Positions 1 to 6,711 of a stretch of DNA of 21,876 nt are shown one piece after another. Below the pieces are notes generated by a model. The model saw only the letters and a program-made list of their open reading frames with translations. It made no database searches and was not told the origin of the DNA. Location: positions 1 to 21,876 of the forward strand of contig DATCLS010000095.1 of the NCBI GenBank assembly GCA_036563805.1. The letters run 5' to 3'. The stretch is from DATCLS01 sp036563805. Its GTDB lineage: Bacteria; Actinomycetota; Acidimicrobiia; Acidimicrobiales; VFJN01. Position numbers and translations under genes: made by a program. The first letter of the stretch is position 1. Each line of letters begins with the position of its first letter.

Positions 1-122
1 CGCCTCACCAGCGCCGTCCGCCGCCCCGGACGTGGCTCTGCCGACCGCCTCACCAGCGCCGTCCGCCGCCCCGGACGTGGCTCTGCCGACCGCCTCACCA
101 GCGCCGTCCGCCGCCCCGGACG
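1..122 (-). repeat. 45-bp coding tandem repeat in the GT2-like tail
   Basis: Two perfect 45-bp units (1-45, 46-90) are followed by a 32-bp partial third unit (91-122). In the minus-strand reading frame each unit encodes 15 residues (GEAVGRATSGAADGA in one phase). Because 45 is a multiple of three, copy number can change without breaking the frame. The array continues beyond the left edge, so its full length is unknown. Confidence 0.9.
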
Positions 123-1707
123 CGCCCTCCCCGTCCGCAGCCCCGGCCGCGGCCGCGCTGCCGCCGGGCTCACCGCCCGCCGCCGGCGCGGTGGCCGGGG
201 ACGGGGTGCGGGCCGAGGTCGGGGAGGGGCGGAGGGCGGCGAGGGCGGCACCGGCCCGGAGGGCCCGGTAGGGCAGGGCCGAGGCGAGGAGCCGGAGCTG
301 GTCCGGGAGCCGGGCGGGCTGGCCGCTCGTGCGGCCCAGCTCGGCCAGCGCAGCGGCGTCGACCGCCAGCCCCACCGCCACCGGCGCCAGCGGCACCAGC
401 GCGGCGACGAGCACCGGCACGGGCGCCCCCACGGCCACCACGGCCCCGGCGGCGAGCGGGAGGGCGGCGCCGAGCACGGCGTCGACCAGCGGCCGGGCCA
501 GCGCCCACCGGGCCCGGAGCCGCTGGCCCCGCGTGGGCAGCCGTCGCCAGTCGCCCCGGCGGGCGGTGCGCACCAGCTCGGCGAACCCGGCGGCCTCGGC
601 CCGGGCCACGGCCGCCACCGTCGCCGGCCCGTCGACGCCGGTGGCGAGCGCCGGGTCGTCGGCCGCCGCCACCGGCTCGCCGGCGAGGGCGAGGCGCATG
701 CCGGCGTCGCAGCCGCCGTCCGGGGCCCCGAGCCGGCGGCCCACGTCGGCCCGGACGAACGCGGTCGACGGCGCCAGCGGCACGAACCCCTGCCGGGCGT
801 CGACGTGGATGCGGCTGTGGAACCACAGGTAGCGGTCGAGGGCGTGGTGGAGGCCGGCCCACCGGTTGGCGCCGCCGCCCAGCCGGACCCCGCCCTGCAG
901 GGCGGACGCCCCGGTGGCGGCCAGCGTGGCGTCGACGTGCCGGAGCAGCCCGGCCCGGGGCCGGTCCCCGGGCTGGAACAGGCCGACGACGTCGCCCCGG
1001 CAGGCGGTGAGCGCGGCCTCGAGCGCCGCGGCGAGGTCCCCGGCCGCCCCGGCCGTCCCGGCCGCGCCCGGCGAGCGGTCGACGACGACCCGCACCCGCC
1101 CGGGGTGGCGGTCAGCCGCCTCCCAGACGGTCCGCAGCCCCTCGGGATCGTCCGTCGGCACGACCGCCAGGACCTCGACCCGAGGATGGTCCAGGGCGGC
1201 GAGCCGGTCGAGCGTCGGCCCCAGCCGCCCGCCGGCGCCACGGGCCGGCACGACCAGCGAGAACGAGGCGGTCGGCGGCCCGTCCGGGGTGGCGTACTCG
1301 ATCGCGGCCGCCGCCCCCGCCCCCCGCCAGGTGTGCAGGGTGCGGCGGACGCCCGCGGCCGCGATCCCGGTGAGCCCGAGGGAGACCAGCGCCAGCCCGG
1401 CCAGGCCGGCCGACGCTGCGGTGCCGGGCCCACCAGGACCGGCCGCGGGGTTGCGGTCGGCGCCGCCGGTGGAGACGGCGCCGACCGGTGGCTCGGACGG
1501 CGGCGTCACCGAGCCGTGGGCGGAGGGGGCCGGGGCCTGATCGTCCGGCGGCGCGGCGGCCGACGTCGAGGCCGGGCCCGCCGCCAGCGTCGCGCCGACC
1601 ACGAGAGCGAGAGCGAGGCCGACCGGACCGCGCCCCAGCAGGCCAGCAGCGACCCGGTCCCCGGCGCGGCGCCGGGAGCGCGTCGACCTGGCGTGCTGTT
1701 CCGGCAA
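1..1707 (-). CDS. Membrane-anchored GT2-like glycosyltransferase homologue, C-terminus cut by window edge
   Basis: An uninterrupted frame of 569 codons runs off the left edge. It starts at TTG (1707-1705) behind a very strong Shine-Dalgarno GGAGGAGG (1713-1720), which decides the start. The N-terminus is basic, followed by a hydrophobic segment (about residues 28-46, possible signal or anchor), a Pro/Ala-rich linker and a second hydrophobic segment (about 100-120). From residue 148 a GT-A nucleotide-sugar fold begins (FSLVVPARG, then LAALDHPRVEVLAVV). A hydrophobic pair (about 405-450) follows a QRLRARW motif (395-401) that resembles the QxxRW signature of processive GT2 enzymes. The usual DxD is replaced by QPGD (245-248), and the usual ED of the acceptor motif by C333-D334, so activity is doubtful. 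The tail is low-complexity Ala/Gly/Pro and ends in 15-residue repeats. Family assignment is inferred from motif order; substrate unknown. It is transcribed divergently from the polymerase gene. Confidence 0.8.
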   Translation of the reverse strand, partial: MPEQHARSTRSRRRAGDRVAAGLLGRGPVGLALALVVGATLAAGPASTSAAAPPDDQAPAPSAHGSVTPPSEPPVGAVSTGGADRNPAAGPGGPGTAASAGLAGLALVSLGLTGIAAAGVRRTLHTWRGAGAAAAIEYATPDGPPTASFSLVVPARGAGGRLGPTLDRLAALDHPRVEVLAVVPTDDPEGLRTVWEAADRHPGRVRVVVDRSPGAAGTAGAAGDLAAALEAALTACRGDVVGLFQPGDRPRAGLLRHVDATLAATGASALQGGVRLGGGANRWAGLHHALDRYLWFHSRIHVDARQGFVPLAPSTAFVRADVGRRLGAPDGGCDAGMRLALAGEPVAAADDPALATGVDGPATVAAVARAEAAGFAELVRTARRGDWRRLPTRGQRLRARWALARPLVDAVLGAALPLAAGAVVAVGAPVPVLVAALVPLAPVAVGLAVDAAALAELGRTSGQPARLPDQLRLLASALPYRALRAGAALAALRPSPTSARTPSPATAPAAGGEPGGSAAAAGAADGEGASGAADGAGEAVGRATSGAADGAGEAVGRATSGAADGAGEA

Positions 1708-1961
1708 GTTGCCCTCCTCCCGCCCGCACGTCCTCATACCGCCCTCGGCACGGGTCCGCCCAGACCCGGCCCGGCTCGATGACGGCATCGTGAATCCGGC
1801 CCCCGAACCGGTCAATGGATGGCCGCCGGCCGTCACGGGGATGACATATGAACGGCCGGTTCTGCCACAAATGGGAGGGATGGCACTACCCAAAGTCGTT
1901 CGAGGCGCGACCTCTGTCACGGTGCGTCCACACTCAACGTGTCTCCGTCACGACCGAGCGC

Positions 1962-1991
1962 CCCGCCCGGCCGGACCGCGGGCCGGGCGGG
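1962..1991. promoter_or_regulatory. 11-bp perfect inverted repeat upstream of the polymerase gene
   Basis: CCCGCCCGGCC (1962-1972) and GGCCGGGCGGG (1981-1991) are exact reverse complements with an 8-nt loop. The right arm ends 11 nt before the TACCCT -10 box, so the element sits over the expected -35 region. It could be an operator or an RNA hairpin of an upstream transcript. Its position favours DNA-level control, but this is inference. Confidence 0.45.
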
Positions 1992-2002
1992 AAACGCGGC
2001 CC

Positions 2003-2008
2003 TACCCT
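2003..2008 (+). promoter_or_regulatory. -10 box TACCCT of a putative leaderless transcript
   Basis: TACCCT fits the actinobacterial TANNNT consensus and ends 7 nt before ATG 2016, the start of a 21-codon ORF. The same arrangement recurs at several other genes in the window. An in-frame GTG for the polymerase at 2018 lies 9 nt after the box and is an alternative leaderless start. Confidence 0.5.
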
Positions 2009-2015
2009 GTGCCCG

Positions 2016-2081
2016 ATGTGTGGGGTCGACGGCGTCCACGACCGGCGGGACGGATCGTCCGCCCGCGGCGACATCCGATGA
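2016..2081 (+). CDS. 21-codon upstream ORF overlapping the polymerase start
   Basis: ATG 2016 opens a 21-codon frame (begins MCGVDGVHD) that ends at TGA 2079-2081, overlapping the polymerase start as ATGA. No Shine-Dalgarno precedes either ATG, but a -10 box lies 7 nt upstream of ATG 2016. I infer that a leaderless ribosome reads this peptide and re-initiates on the polymerase cistron. The alternative is that the polymerase itself starts leaderless at GTG 2018, giving a 20-residue Arg/Pro-rich N-terminal extension, and that this ORF is chance. Confidence 0.35.
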   Translation: MCGVDGVHDRRDGSSARGDIR

Positions 2082-3007
2082 GCCGGGCGCCCACGGGTGA
2101 CCGCGTGGAGTTGCGCTTCGGCCGTTACACGGTGTCCGTCGGCAACCCGGACAAGGTGCTGTTCCCGGGCGACGGCCTGACCAAGCTCGACCTCGTCGAG
2201 CACTACCGGCGGGTGGCGCCCGCCATGGTGCAACACGCCGGCGGGCGCCCGGTCACGATCCAGCGGTTCCCCGACGGCATCGGGGCGGGCGGCTTCTTCC
2301 AGAAGCACGCGTCGAACCATTTCCCCGACTGGATCGAGCGGGTCACGGTCCCCAAGGCGGGCGGCACGGTCGAGCACGTCGTGATCCAGCGGGCCGCCGA
2401 CCTCGTGTACCTGGCCGACCAGGGGGCGATCGCGGTGCACGTGGCGCTGGCCCCGGCCGCCCACGTCGACCGGCCGGACCGGATGGTGTTCGACCTCGAC
2501 CCGTCCGGCGACGACGAATTCGAGGCGGTCCGTGACGGCGCCCGCCTGCTGCGCGAGCTGCTCGACGACCTCGGGCTCGTGCCCTATCTGATGACGACCG
2601 GCTCCCGGGGGCTCCACGTCGTCACGCCGATCGCCGGCACCGAGCCGTTCGACGAGATCGCCCCGCTGGCCGAGGCCGTGGCCCGGGCGGTGGCCGAGCG
2701 CGAGCCCGACCGTTACACGGTCGAGGCCCGCAAGGCCCAGCGCCGGGGCCGCGTCTACATCGACTGGATGCGCAACCAGTACTCCCAGACGGCCGTGGCG
2801 CCGTGGTCGCTGCGGCCGAAGCCGGGCGCGCCGGTGGCCGTCCCGCTGGACTGGGGCGAGCTGGAGGACCCGGAGCTCACCAGCCGCCGCTACCGCATCG
2901 GCGACGTGCCGGCGCTGCTGGAGCGGCCGGACCCGTGGTCCGGGATGGCCCGTCGGGCCCGCAGCACCGACCGGGCCCGCCGCCGCTTGGGCCGGCCCCC
3001 GCGCTGA
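2078..3007 (+). CDS. Stand-alone LigD-type polymerase domain (archaeo-eukaryotic primase superfamily)
   Basis: The 309-residue protein matches the polymerase module of bacterial LigD, which adds nucleotides, preferably ribonucleotides, to DNA ends and gaps in end-joining and base-excision repair. Visible motifs are the N-terminal NPDKVLFP...TKLDLVEHY block, the HASNHFPDWIERV segment, the metal-binding FDLDPS motif, GSRGLHVVTPI and the late IDWMRNQYSQTAVAPWSLR block with the third catalytic Asp. There is no ligase or nuclease domain, and no Ku or ligase gene is adjacent, so it resembles the free-standing Prim-Pol proteins of mycobacteria. ATG 2078 is chosen because homology begins soon after it. 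It lacks a Shine-Dalgarno and overlaps a short upstream ORF; in-frame GTG codons at 2009 and 2018 are alternatives. The C-terminus is Arg-rich. Confidence 0.9.
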   Translation: MSRAPTGDRVELRFGRYTVSVGNPDKVLFPGDGLTKLDLVEHYRRVAPAMVQHAGGRPVTIQRFPDGIGAGGFFQKHASNHFPDWIERVTVPKAGGTVEHVVIQRAADLVYLADQGAIAVHVALAPAAHVDRPDRMVFDLDPSGDDEFEAVRDGARLLRELLDDLGLVPYLMTTGSRGLHVVTPIAGTEPFDEIAPLAEAVARAVAEREPDRYTVEARKAQRRGRVYIDWMRNQYSQTAVAPWSLRPKPGAPVAVPLDWGELEDPELTSRRYRIGDVPALLERPDPWSGMARRARSTDRARRRLGRPPR

Positions 3008-3158
3008 AGGCCCGGCCCGCCGGCGCCCACGGGCGGCACCCACCCACCGACTCCTACCGAGCGGCGGCCGCCGCCCCCGCCCGCACCAGGGCCGACGCGC
3101 TCGGCCCGCCCCGAAGCCCGCCCCCGGACAGCGATTCGGAGGGTGCGCGCGGTGATGC

Positions 3159-3174
3159 GAAGATACGGGGCGTG
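3159..3174 (+). promoter_or_regulatory. Possible leaderless promoter of the phosphoglycerate mutase gene
   Basis: GAAGAT (3159-3164), preceded directly by TGC as in an extended -10, ends 7 nt before the GTG start at 3172. It lacks the first T of TANNNT, so this is a weaker match than at prfA, tsaC or glyA. No Shine-Dalgarno is present. Confidence 0.3.
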
Positions 3175-4326
3175 AAGTACGTGATCTGCGTCCCCGACGG
3201 ATGCGCCGACGAGCCGATCGACGAGCTCGGCGGCCGCACGCCGCTCGAGGTCGCGGCGATGCCGACGCTGGCCCGCCTGGCGGCCCGCGGCGTCGTGGGG
3301 CGGGCGGCGGTGATCCCGCCGAAGATGCCGCCGGGCAGCGACGTCGGGAACATGTCGATCCTCGGCTACGACCCGGCCCGCTACCACACCGGCCGCGCCC
3401 CGATCGAGGCCGCCGCCCTGGGCCTGCGGCTCCGGCCCGACCAGGTCGCCTACCGCTGCAACCTGGTGACGGTCGGGTCGGACGGCACGATGGTCGACTT
3501 CGCCGGCGGCCACCCGTCGTCGGAGGAGGCCGCCGAGGTCATCAAGGAGCTCGACGCCAAGCTGGGCGCGGGCGCCGGCGCCGAGGTCTCCTTCCACCCC
3601 GGCGTGCAGTACCGCCACGTGGTCGTCGCCCCCGAGTCGTGGGCCGACGCCACCTGCACCCCGCCCCACGACCTGACCGGCAAGCCTGCCATGCTGCCCC
3701 GAGGAGCGGCGGCGCCCCAGCTCATCGAGCTGATGGACGCCAGCCGCGAGATCGTCGCCGCGTCAGGCCTGGCCGCCAACCAGGTGTGGCTGTGGGGCCA
3801 GGGCCACCAGCCCCAGCTGCCGTCGTTCACCGAGGCGACCGGCAAGACGGGGGCGCTCGTGACCGCGGTCGACCTGGTCCGAGGGCTGGGCGTGCTCACG
3901 GGCATGGAGGTCGTCGAGGTCCCCGGTGCCACCGGCTGGTACGACACCGACTACGAAGCCAAGCGCGACGCCGCCCTCCGCACGCTGGCCGACGGGGCCG
4001 ACGTGTTCGTCGTCCACGTCGAGGCCACCGACGAGGCGGGCCACGCCGGCGACCTCGACGAGAAGATCAAGGCGCTCGAAGCGTGGGACAGCCGCATCCT
4101 CGCCGGGCTGGTCGCCGGCCTCGACGAGATGGGGCCGTGGCGCCTGTTGCTCCTGCCCGACCACCCGACGCCGATCGCGCTGCGGACGCACACGTCCGAG
4201 TCCGTCCCGTATCTGCTCGTCGACAGCGAGCAGGACGGGCCCGGCGGGGTCTACTCCGAGCCCGCGACGCGGGGCGGCGATCCGGTGCCCGGACACGAGT
4301 TGCTGGGGGCGTTGCTGTCCCGCTGA
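3172..4326 (+). CDS. apgM: Cofactor-independent phosphoglycerate mutase, archaeal (ApgM) type
   Basis: The 384-residue protein interconverts 3- and 2-phosphoglycerate by a phosphoserine mechanism in cytoplasmic glycolysis and gluconeogenesis. It belongs to the alkaline-phosphatase metalloenzyme superfamily. D9 in VPDGCADEP is the first metal ligand and S56 in PPGSDVGNMSILGYDP the expected nucleophile. The C-terminal ligands lie in HVEATDEAGHAGDLDEK and in LLLLPDHPTP...RTHTSE. Length and motif order fit the archaeal-type family rather than the 510-residue bacterial iPGM. The start GTG 3172 gives the usual KYVICVPDG opening; the frame extends upstream, but only into Arg/Pro-rich non-homologous sequence. 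Family members in bacteria are often annotated beside threonine-biosynthesis genes; none is in this window. Confidence 0.92.
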   Translation: MKYVICVPDGCADEPIDELGGRTPLEVAAMPTLARLAARGVVGRAAVIPPKMPPGSDVGNMSILGYDPARYHTGRAPIEAAALGLRLRPDQVAYRCNLVTVGSDGTMVDFAGGHPSSEEAAEVIKELDAKLGAGAGAEVSFHPGVQYRHVVVAPESWADATCTPPHDLTGKPAMLPRGAAAPQLIELMDASREIVAASGLAANQVWLWGQGHQPQLPSFTEATGKTGALVTAVDLVRGLGVLTGMEVVEVPGATGWYDTDYEAKRDAALRTLADGADVFVVHVEATDEAGHAGDLDEKIKALEAWDSRILAGLVAGLDEMGPWRLLLLPDHPTPIALRTHTSESVPYLLVDSEQDGPGGVYSEPATRGGDPVPGHELLGALLSR

Positions 4327-4374
4327 CCTGCGCCCGCGCCGCTCCTCCCCGCCCAGCTCCCACCGCCCGTAGAG

Positions 4375-4404
4375 TTCATGTAGCGGTGGTTGTCGCGCTA
4401 CAGT
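4375..4404 (+). promoter_or_regulatory. Candidate rho promoter
   Basis: TTCATG (4375-4380) and TACAGT (4399-4404) are separated by 18 nt. The -10 fits TANNNT and the -35 is poor. Transcription from here would give an untranslated leader of about 195 nt before rho. Assignment rests on spacing and position only. Confidence 0.45.
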
Positions 4405-4605
4405 CTGAGGCGTTCGGCCGGGGGGCACCGCACAACGACGAGCGGGCCGCACCGTCAAGGCGCCGATCCCTTCGCAAGGATCTTCGCAACGGATTCTCGA
4501 ACCCGGCCTCGACCGACCCCCTCCAACCCCTGACGCGCCTGGCCGTCTGCCCGTTCGTGGCCAGGTGTCGGGTCTCCCCAGCCAGATAGTGAGGTGAACG
4601 CCCCG
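4405..4605 (+). promoter_or_regulatory. Long rho leader with C-rich segment and hairpin (possible autoregulation)
   Basis: The leader holds a near-direct repeat around CTTCGCAA (4470-4477 and 4482-4489). A C-rich, G-poor stretch follows at 4501-4540, with 23 C and 7 G in 40 nt. Next comes a 7-bp inverted repeat CCTGGCC / GGCCAGG (4538-4544 / 4559-4565), and the Shine-Dalgarno GAGGTG lies at 4591-4596. C-rich, G-poor RNA is the known loading preference of Rho, and rho is autoregulated in its leader in E. coli. Applying that here is inference. Confidence 0.4.
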
Positions 4606-6702
4606 ATGAGCGTGGACTCCACCACCCTCGAACGGTCGGCTCTCGAACGCAAAGACCGTGAGGAGCTCACGACCATCGCCACGGCGCTCGGTGCCAAGCC
4701 GCCGTCGCGTGCGCGCAAGGCCGAGATCGTGCAGCTCATCCTCGAGCTCACCGGGGTGGCCGACGCCGAGAAGTCCGGGAAGGACGCCGGCAAGGACGAC
4801 GCCGGCAAGGACGACGCCGGTCGCGACGCCGGCGCCGGGGCGGCGAGTCAGGCCCCGCGGGCCGGCAAGGGGCGCCGGTCCGGCGGCGGCGGAGAGGAGC
4901 CGACAGTGGACCCGACCGACGGCAAGGATGGTCCCGAGGAGGCCGCCGCCTCGGCGGCGAGCCCATCGGGGGCCGCGAGCGACCAGGCCGGCGCCGAGGC
5001 GGCGGCGGAGGGCCAGGACCCCGGCGCCGGGCAGGAGGCGAGCGTCGCCGCCGGCGAGCCGCCCGCCGAGTGGGAGCTGGCCCTGGGCGACGAGGCGGCG
5101 TCCCCCGAGCCCGCGAGCGGCGGCTCGGCCGCCGGCGACGGCGGCGGCGGGCGCGCCGCGGCGTCCGCCGCCCGGGGGCCGGCCCGGGCGGCCAACGGCC
5201 GGGGCCAGTCGCCCGGTCCCCGCACCGGCGAGCCGCCCGCCGACGCCCAGCAGGCGGCCGGCAAGGCGGACGACAAAGCCGACGGCAAGCAGGCCGAGGC
5301 CAAGGCGGACGCTCAGCAGGCCGACGGCAAGCAGGCCGAGGCCAAGGCCGACGGCGACGCTCAGGCCCGCGACGACCAGGGCAAGACCGACCAGGCCCCG
5401 CCGCAACAGCAGGCCCAGCCGCAACAGCAGGCCCAGCCGCAGCAACAGCAGCAACAGCAGCAGGCCGGCGAGACCAGCGGCCGCCGGCGTCGCCGGCGGG
5501 GCCGCCGGGGCGGCGGCGAGCAGGAGCGCCCGGCCGAGGAGTACACGGGCGAGCCGGTCGAGGTCGAGGGTCTGCTCGACCTGCGCGACGAGGGCTACGG
5601 CTTCCTCCGGGTCAAGGGCTATCTGCCCTCCAAGGAGGACATCTACGTCTCGGTCAAGCAGGTCCGGCAGTTCGGGCTGCGCAAGGGCGACTACGTCAAG
5701 GGCGCCAGCCGCCCGGCCCTGCGCAACGAGAAGAACCCGGCGCTGCTCCGCATCGACGCCGTCAACGGCGGCGACCCCGAGCAGGCGCGCAACCGGCGCA
5801 AGTTCGAGGACCTGACCCCGCTGTTCCCGGACGAGAAGCTGCGCCTCGAGACGGCCGACGACCCGAGCAACATGACGGCGCGGATCGTCGACATCATCTC
5901 GCCGATCGGCAAGGGTCAGCGGGGCCTGATCGTGTCGCCGCCCAAGGCCGGCAAGACCACGATCATGAAGCAGATCGCCCGGTCGATCGAGGTCAACAAC
6001 CCCGAGGTCAAGCTCATCGTCCTGCTCGTCGACGAGCGCCCCGAGGAGGTCACCGACATGCGTCGGTGGCTGAAGAACGAGACCAGCGAGGTCGTGGCCT
6101 CGACGTTCGACCGGCCGGCCGACGAGCACGCCCAGGTGGCCGAGCTGACCATCGAGCGGGCCAAGCGCCTGGTCGAAGACGGCAAGGACGTCTGCATCAT
6201 CCTCGATGGCATCACCCGCCTGGCCCGGGCCTACAACCTGGCCGCGCCGGCCACCGGCCGGATCATGTCGGGCGGTGTGGACTCCGGGGCCCTGTACCCG
6301 CCGAAGCGGTTCTTCGGGGCGGCCCGCAACGTCGAGGAGGGCGGCTCGCTCACCATCCTGGCCACGGCCCTGATCGAGACCGGCTCGAAGATGGACGAGG
6401 TCATCTTCGAGGAGTTCAAGGGCACCGGCAACATGGAGCTCCGGCTCGACCGGCGCCTGGCCGAGCGGCGCATCTACCCGGCCATCGACGTCGAGGCCAG
6501 CTCCACCCGCCACGAGGAGCTGCTGTTCCCGCGCCACCAGCTCAACCTCGTGTGGGCGCTGCGCCGGGTGCTGTCGGGCCTGTCGTCGAGCGAGGGCGGG
6601 AACGGCGCGGCGCTCGACCTGCTCATGGACCGGATGAAGACGTTCCGCACCAACGACGAGTTTCTCGCGGAGGTGGCGAAGAACCGGCTGGCGGCCGGCT
6701 GA
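4606..6702 (+). CDS. rho: Transcription termination factor Rho with a long disordered insert
   Basis: Rho is a hexameric RNA helicase that loads on C-rich RNA and dissociates RNA polymerase. The 698-residue protein has a Rho_N helical domain (about 12-48) and a low-complexity insert of about 260 residues rich in Ala, Gly, Lys, Asp, Gln and Arg (about 49-312). The cold-shock-like RNA-binding domain follows (about 313-415), then the RecA-type ATPase (about 420-690). Walker A is PPKAGKT with K450; the catalytic and Walker B region is LLVDERPEEVTDM (D476, E477). The Q-loop SGGVDSGALYPPKRFF and the FEEFKGTGNMELRL block match E. coli Rho closely. E. coli Rho has 419 residues, so the extra length is the insert, as in other actinobacteria. 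ATG 4606 is chosen over GTG 4594 because the Shine-Dalgarno GAGGTG lies 9 nt before it. Confidence 0.98.
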   Translation: MSVDSTTLERSALERKDREELTTIATALGAKPPSRARKAEIVQLILELTGVADAEKSGKDAGKDDAGKDDAGRDAGAGAASQAPRAGKGRRSGGGGEEPTVDPTDGKDGPEEAAASAASPSGAASDQAGAEAAAEGQDPGAGQEASVAAGEPPAEWELALGDEAASPEPASGGSAAGDGGGGRAAASAARGPARAANGRGQSPGPRTGEPPADAQQAAGKADDKADGKQAEAKADAQQADGKQAEAKADGDAQARDDQGKTDQAPPQQQAQPQQQAQPQQQQQQQQAGETSGRRRRRRGRRGGGEQERPAEEYTGEPVEVEGLLDLRDEGYGFLRVKGYLPSKEDIYVSVKQVRQFGLRKGDYVKGASRPALRNEKNPALLRIDAVNGGDPEQARNRRKFEDLTPLFPDEKLRLETADDPSNMTARIVDIISPIGKGQRGLIVSPPKAGKTTIMKQIARSIEVNNPEVKLIVLLVDERPEEVTDMRRWLKNETSEVVASTFDRPADEHAQVAELTIERAKRLVEDGKDVCIILDGITRLARAYNLAAPATGRIMSGGVDSGALYPPKRFFGAARNVEEGGSLTILATALIETGSKMDEVIFEEFKGTGNMELRLDRRLAERRIYPAIDVEASSTRHEELLFPRHQLNLVWALRRVLSGLSSSEGGNGAALDLLMDRMKTFRTNDEFLAEVAKNRLAAG
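4792..5463 (+). repeat. Internal coding repeats of the Rho insert
   Basis: Three kinds of short in-frame repeat are visible. Two 15-bp units coding KDDAG lie at 4792-4806 and 4807-4821. A 33-bp unit coding ADGKQAEAKAD occurs at 5278-5310 and 5320-5352 with one mismatch. Two identical 18-bp units coding PQQQAQ (5401-5418, 5419-5436) run into a CAG/CAA tract coding a nine-glutamine run, to about 5463. All keep the frame, so length changes would be tolerated. Confidence 0.85.
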
Positions 6703-6711
6703 TCCCCGACC

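Larger units (their letters stand above)
1708..2077. other. 370-bp divergent intergenic region
   Basis: This spacer lies between the GT2-like gene (minus) and the polymerase gene (plus). It holds the GT2 Shine-Dalgarno (1713-1720), a perfect 11-bp inverted repeat (1962-1972 / 1981-1991), a TACCCT -10 box (2003-2008) and a 21-codon upstream ORF (2016-2081). The section 1790-1930 is less GC-rich than its surroundings and shows no convincing reading frame. No tRNA or recognised riboswitch was found there. Confidence 0.7.

Noticed and set aside
1..122. CRISPR-like array at the left edge
   Set aside because: The 45-bp units are directly adjacent with no spacers and lie in frame inside a coding region.
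805..1782. Plus-strand open frames across the left end, including a Pro/Ala/Ser-rich ORF at 32-271
   Set aside because: The minus-strand GT2-like frame has a strong Shine-Dalgarno, membrane segments and family motifs. The plus frames are Arg/Pro/Gly-rich complements and read the same 45-bp repeat out of context.
1790..1930. tRNA, cyclic-dinucleotide riboswitch or small protein gene in the divergent spacer
   Set aside because: No cloverleaf, riboswitch core or codon-like composition could be found by eye; the open frame there lacks a start signal.
4594..4605. GTG 4594 as the start of rho
   Set aside because: It lies inside the GAGGTG Shine-Dalgarno that is well placed for ATG 4606.
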